Below, one piece after another: positions 59,670 through 64,000 of a stretch of DNA of 64,000 nt. Position 1 is the stretch's first letter. Each line of letters opens with the position of its first letter. The notes under the pieces are model-generated. The model was not told the origin of the DNA. It did no database searches and saw only the letters and a list, made by a program, of their open reading frames with translations. The position numbers and the translations under genes were made by a program. Source of the DNA: Conoideocrella luteorostrata (taxonomy: Eukaryota > Ascomycota > Sordariomycetes > Hypocreales > Clavicipitaceae); contig JASWJB010000171.1 in assembly GCA_032433595.1 (NCBI GenBank), positions 1 to 64,000 of the forward strand, in the 5' to 3' direction.

Positions 59670-62600
59670 GGCGACTGATTGCGGAGATGTGCGTTTGTGT
59701 GTGCGTTTGTGTGTGCTTGTTGTGATAGGAAATGTTCGTAATGTACGAGTTGAGATCTGGTAGGAGACGAAATAGGAAGCAAACCACACGCGAAAGCACT
59801 CTCTAGTGCGCGACACATACAAAAAAAAAGAATCTTGGAGAGGAGGGCGGGTTTTGGCCAGTTTAATATACTTAATTTTTTTTTTGGTTTTTGTTGGTCT
59901 GGCGATTCCTGGGGTCTGGGGATAACAAAACAGCCCGAAGCCCGAAGCCGGACACCACCAGGAGATGCAAGGTCCAGAGTGGGCATATCGTCTCCAACTC
60001 AACATCGACTGCGCCTAGTTTGCTCACATCAACTAACAAAAAAACACGAGTCCATCATATCCACCAACCACCAACGGCATACGACCAATAACCGGGCCGG
60101 CAACTGGCTTGAGCCTTCAGATGTGGAGGAGCAGAACATGGAGAAGCCAGACTACGGACCAGGGTTGGGATGGCAGAGAGCGCGGGGTGGGTGAGGCGAC
60201 CGCGGGTTCGACGACGCCATGCTTGACCTCAATCTTGTGTGCTTCCTACGTCAGGCTGTTTTTGTCACTCTGCAGGCCGCTCACGCCGCCAACCACAGGG
60301 AACCAGGATGTCGTGCCGTCTGTGTTCGGTTGAATATCTGGAGGAGCCAACAAAAGACGGCCACCCCCAACCTGCCGATCAGCTGCCATTGGATGCCGTG
60401 CCGGCTCCTAGCTGCTTACTGGCATTAACTTTTTGCTGAACACCTCCACAGGACAAAAGAGCGGACAGAAGAGCTCACAGTATCCGAAGCAAAGCCGGGC
60501 ATTTCGTGGCGCCGCCTCTTGCGATTGTCCAGCATGGTGCTTGATCCATCTTTGCGCCACGAGTATGGAGTAAAGGACGGAACTATTTACCCAGTACTTA
60601 TTTACCCAGTAGTTAGTTAGCTGCTCTCTGTTCCGTAATTACCCACCATGGCTTCCATAGCTGTGGGAGGGTTTCCCAACAAGGCAATGCCCAGCTGCTT
60701 TACCCCGGGAACAACTCGTGGAGAGAGTCAAGGCCAGCCGGTCAGCGCGAAGCACACCAGCCATCAAGGGCGGACAACCCTCCGAGCGGCAAGGGTCAGC
60801 GGGATGTGGTCCTCTTTTCCCTTATTCGTTATTATGTGAGTGCGGAGTATTGATATATATTGTACTCCGTATTATCAGCTTGCAACAGGGTGGTACTGGC
60901 GGACAGATTCGGGTTCGGGTTCAACTGAGAATGTAACTAAATTTGTACTTTTCGCAGCAGTGCTGCAGTTAGTCGTAGGCCTGGAATTGTGGGCTTCCAC
61001 GCGACAGAACCGCGGGCGATGTGACTTTGAGGATTTCAGACATCGGACGTCAAAGTGGATGAAGAGCCACTGAATGGGGGGAGTTGACATACCTGTGCGG
61101 CTGTATGAACCCCATATTTAACACGGACAATAAACCAAGTCCCCATGTTGAGACTTGTCGTTGCCCACGCGCGGATCCTCCACTTTCCCACCGAGGCTTC
61201 ACCTTTTACGCTGGTGGATCTCGCGTTTTCGCACTACCGCTCTGCCTACGAAAAATGACAAACATTGACACCAATACGGCCTCGTGTCAGGCTCACCGTC
61301 ATAACGTAGCACGGCAAGTACTCACGTCGTGACTCTTCGTTTGTGGAAGAGACTTGCCCATGCAAAGGGTGATCAATCAGACGCTGAGCCACCCGCAGCC
61401 ATTAACCCCACATCGCGGTTGGCTTTACCCCGCGGTCCACAGACTGGTCAGGTCACTCATCGTGAGGAACTGGCAACTAAGTAACTAACCCACAAGCCAT
61501 TTCCTTTCTTTGTGGAGATGGGACGCACGACCCATTGAACATAGGATTTTCTCGTTTACAAATGATCGGGTTTTGGCCGAACGGTCGCTTCGTTGGCAAC
61601 CGCCACGCGCTGCGGCTTGCGATGCCAAGATGTTTTTCCGTCGGTTAGGTCGAGAGATCCCACTCGCGAACCGAAAGCATGGATGGATTTTGGAGACACC
61701 AGTGGGGTGTCGAGCCGGCAATATGATCTGATTTCAGGAAATTTTGAACTTTAGCATTTGCCCGCCGCCAGCAAGGTTGCATGCAGATGCAAGAGAGGAA
61801 ACTGCAAATCATTACACTCGCAAATCGCAAGTCGTCTGATCAAATAGTTGGTACGTTTCAAACTATCGAAATTAAACTTAATTACCATAAACTGTAAAAG
61901 ATATGTAACAGAAGATGCTTGTCTAATACCCTTGCCTTTAGAACTGGCACGAAAGCGAGAATTGCGCCTTTCCGTCTCCGCAGGGAAATGAAGCGATGTC
62001 AAGATTAATTAAGCTGTCAACTCCAATTGTCCAATTGGAAGCAACTGACCATTCGAGATACAACACTTGAAGTCCTTCGTTCAAAGTGATCCACGGCTGG
62101 AGAGCAGCTTTACGCTGGATCTACTATGGGTTCCCCGGAGATCTGTGGAGGGGCCGGGTCCGTCCAAATGGCTTGAATAACCGTCAGGCTGATGGTCCCA
62201 TAGATTAAGAATCGAGGGTTTAGTGTGCATTGTAAGTAGCAGCCGATCTCCTAGTATATGCATGAGTATTATTATTGCACAACTGAATAACACTGTTGCA
62301 AGTTGTTCATGAACTACATCCGCGTTGGAGATGTCATATATTGAAAAGAAGCCAAGCTACGTAGAGATAGATATTCAAGACTACTTCGCGCATCCCCATC
62401 ACAGCAAAGATCCAGATCAGACATACCGCTCATGCACAAAAGGGGCTTTGCAATAAGCATTCGCAACCAACATGACGCCCCAAGACTTTGGTGGCTGCTT
62501 GGCACGACTGTGCAGGTCTCAGAGTTCATAAATGCAAAACACCAGTTGGCGTTAGCTGACTGACTTTGTTGCCACCGTCACTTGGCGATCCCCCACGGTT

Positions 62601-62963
62601 TGTTGGCTATGGGACCAGACATGGCGCCTGGATGCCCACTTGTTGGCGACGCCACAGAGCTATGAGTCGCCTCATGTGGTAACAGCTACACCGAAGGTGT
62701 CCGATTCATTTTCGCCGGTTTGCACTATTGGACTACCTCGATGCCTTTTGCCTATTGGCTGTCGAATTATTCCTTGTCCCTTGCTTGTGACAACATGAAC
62801 AGCCAGATATTTACAAGACCGTTACTCAGCTGAACATGCATACGGCTACGGCCTGGTCAGCAAGACCAGAAGATCCTTACGGTGTTGTTTGTTCTATAAT
62901 ATCTCTTCTATTGCGTATTATGCCGACTCTCCGCCATTACGTATCTTAGTCTCCCAACCCAAA
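59670..62963. other. 3.3-kb intergenic region
   Basis: Contains the upstream region of the MFS gene and the 3' flank of the PNKP gene. Homopolymer A/T runs lie at 59820-59830 and 59875-59886. An inverted repeat built on CGGAGTA/TACTCCG lies at 60843-60869. No gene or RNA seen. Confidence 0.55.
60843..60869. repeat. inverted repeat CGGAGTA - 13 nt - TACTCCG
   Basis: Perfect 7-bp arms flank an AT-rich spacer (60850-60862). The arms match the dispersed TACTCCGTA motif of this window. Confidence 0.8.
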
Positions 62964-64000
62964 TTATATCCAATACCGAGCCCATGTGTCGTACTCTTCC
63001 TTGGATCCCCGAAATTTGAACTCAAACTCCATTATGTCTTGAAAGCCTTCTTTCAAATGAGGTTCTTTGTATCTTGAGGCGAAGCCCGTAAAAGCCAACT
63101 TTGGTAACACTTGTCTTGATTCTGGATTTAGAGACTTGTTGTGAGCTCGAGCCGCGTCATTGTGTTCACATATGTAGAGTGGTGTTCGAAACCACACGCA
63201 TCGAATGGGAACTGTTGCCTTCTTGGCGACTTCAACCCACAAAGCTCGGGTGTCGGTGTCGGCATTCGTGTTATCTGGATTTTATCAGATGTTTGTTTAT
63301 CAAGTTTTTCATTGTGGACTCTCAACCTACCAATTGCAACTGAACTACCGTCCGCCAGGAGTTCCTTAGCGACTTGAATACACTTATCCCGACTCTTTAG
63401 AGTGTCCTGATTCACTCGCTCATATCCGAGGGGTTTGAGATACTTCCAAAAGAAGGTACTCTTGCCAGCTCCGGGCGGCCCGCAGAAAACAACAATATCT
63501 TTGGCGTTCTTCTTTTCAAATACAAGGTCAGGCTGGTCCGATGCGTCCGCATCTTCAAATGGGAAATCTGCGACGTCAAAATCTCGAGCAAAATCCCTGG
63601 GCTTCTCGCCCAAAAAATATTCTTCTGGAGTTTTATAAGAGATTCCGGCGTTGTGGGCGAAATTCCTGTCCGAGCAGCTGAAGTCTTTGGCCGCGGCGAC
63701 AACTCCTTGACTTGAGCGTCCTAGCCCGGCGACTCGACCTCCAGCATCCCCCACAAAGAAACTATTTTCTAAATCGACTTCATTCTGTAAGATATCGTAG
63801 TCATCGCAGACTTCTTTCCACATTCCTATTCTTGGTTTTCGATAGCAATCCCTCTCTGTTGCAGCGTAGACTGTTGTGGGAATATCGAGATTGTTGAGTA
63901 CCGCATTGCATTTCTGTTTAAACTCCGTGACTCGCTTCTGAGCATTTCCTTTGGGGCCCTTATACGAAGGATCAAAATGTAATGTCATGCCAGCTTGATT
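62964..64000 (-). CDS. polynucleotide kinase 3'-phosphatase (PNKP), 5' end beyond window
   Basis: Visible exons are 63331 to beyond 64000 and 63274-62964, 326 residues of the C-terminal part. The 56-bp intron (GTAGGT..CAG) joins VAI to DNTNADTDTRALWVEVAKK, a signature stretch of the kinase domain. The phosphatase half ends with YRKPRIGMWKEV and FVGDAGGR. The kinase has the P-loop GPPGAGKS, then NQDTLKSRDKC. Downstream IRCVWFRTPLYICEHND and the Phe/Tyr-rich tail match the family. The enzyme repairs DNA strand breaks by removing 3'-phosphates and phosphorylating 5'-hydroxyls, in the nucleus. The first residues seen (NQAG) belong to the start of the phosphatase domain, so the DxDxT catalytic loop and N-terminus lie to the right of this window. 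Confidence 0.93.

Noticed and set aside
60195..60215. GGGTTCGAC string resembling a tRNA T-loop
   Set aside because: The flanking bases do not form a T-stem and no matching D-arm, anticodon arm or acceptor stem is nearby.

Overview
This window looks like nuclear DNA of a filamentous ascomycete (Pezizomycotina, most likely Sordariomycetes/Hypocreales; the order is inference from gene content, not shown). The evidence is short spliceosomal introns (mostly 47-116 bp, with GTAAGT-like donors and CTAAC/CTGAC branch sites), a Zn2Cys6 transcription factor, WSC-domain and NLP secreted proteins, several MFS sugar porters, a CYP53-like P450 and a clustered fungal biotin pathway. I support nineteen protein-coding genes, one of them cut by the right edge. 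I see no tRNA, rRNA, CRISPR array or intact transposon.

Layout. 1-2236: intergenic, with a 76-bp tandem duplication. 2237-3857: two-exon protein of unknown function. 4555-9532 (-): very large secreted protein with a PQQ-like propeller, ASH-type domains and four WSC domains. 9.5-15.6 kb: gene-poor, AT-rich in parts. 15.6-17.7 kb: a secreted NLP cytolysin convergent with a double DUF427 protein. 17.7-22.1 kb: gene-poor. 22.1-28.4 kb: biotin cluster bioB(+), bioF(-), bioDA(+). 28.8-31.2 kb (-): GPI-type acid sphingomyelinase-like phosphodiesterase. 32.3-34.1 kb (-): Zn2Cys6 regulator with an abnormal zinc-cluster splice junction. 36.1-37.8 kb: benzoate 4-hydroxylase-like P450. 37.9-39.4 kb (-): M81/MlrC-like metallopeptidase. 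40.4-42.2 kb: sugar transporter. 42.6-44.8 kb (-): vacuolar-type Ca2+/H+ exchanger with an apparent 3-nt microexon. 46.1-50.0 kb: a divergent pair, ankyrin-subtilase protease (-) and gasdermin-like protein (+). 50.4-52.7 kb (-): sugar transporter. 55.6-56.4 kb: orphan disordered protein. 57.6-59.7 kb (-): sugar/quinate-type transporter. 62.96 kb to the edge (-): polynucleotide kinase 3'-phosphatase.

The most exciting unit is 46.1-50.0 kb. A 285-residue gasdermin-like protein lies head to head, 406 bp away, with an 806-residue protein that joins an ankyrin-repeat array to a subtilisin-type protease with an intact Asp/His/Ser triad. This is the arrangement expected of a fungal regulated-cell-death module of the HET-Q1/HET-Q2 type, in which the protease removes an inhibitory tail from the gasdermin. 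Here the tail is strikingly acidic and follows a basic segment, which suggests a charge-masking switch.

The biotin genes work as one pathway. BioF ends in SKL (peroxisome); BioDA and BioB carry it to biotin, with BioB having a presequence-like N-terminus (mitochondrion). Exon boundaries were derived by hand from splice signals and reading-frame continuity; none has been checked against transcripts.
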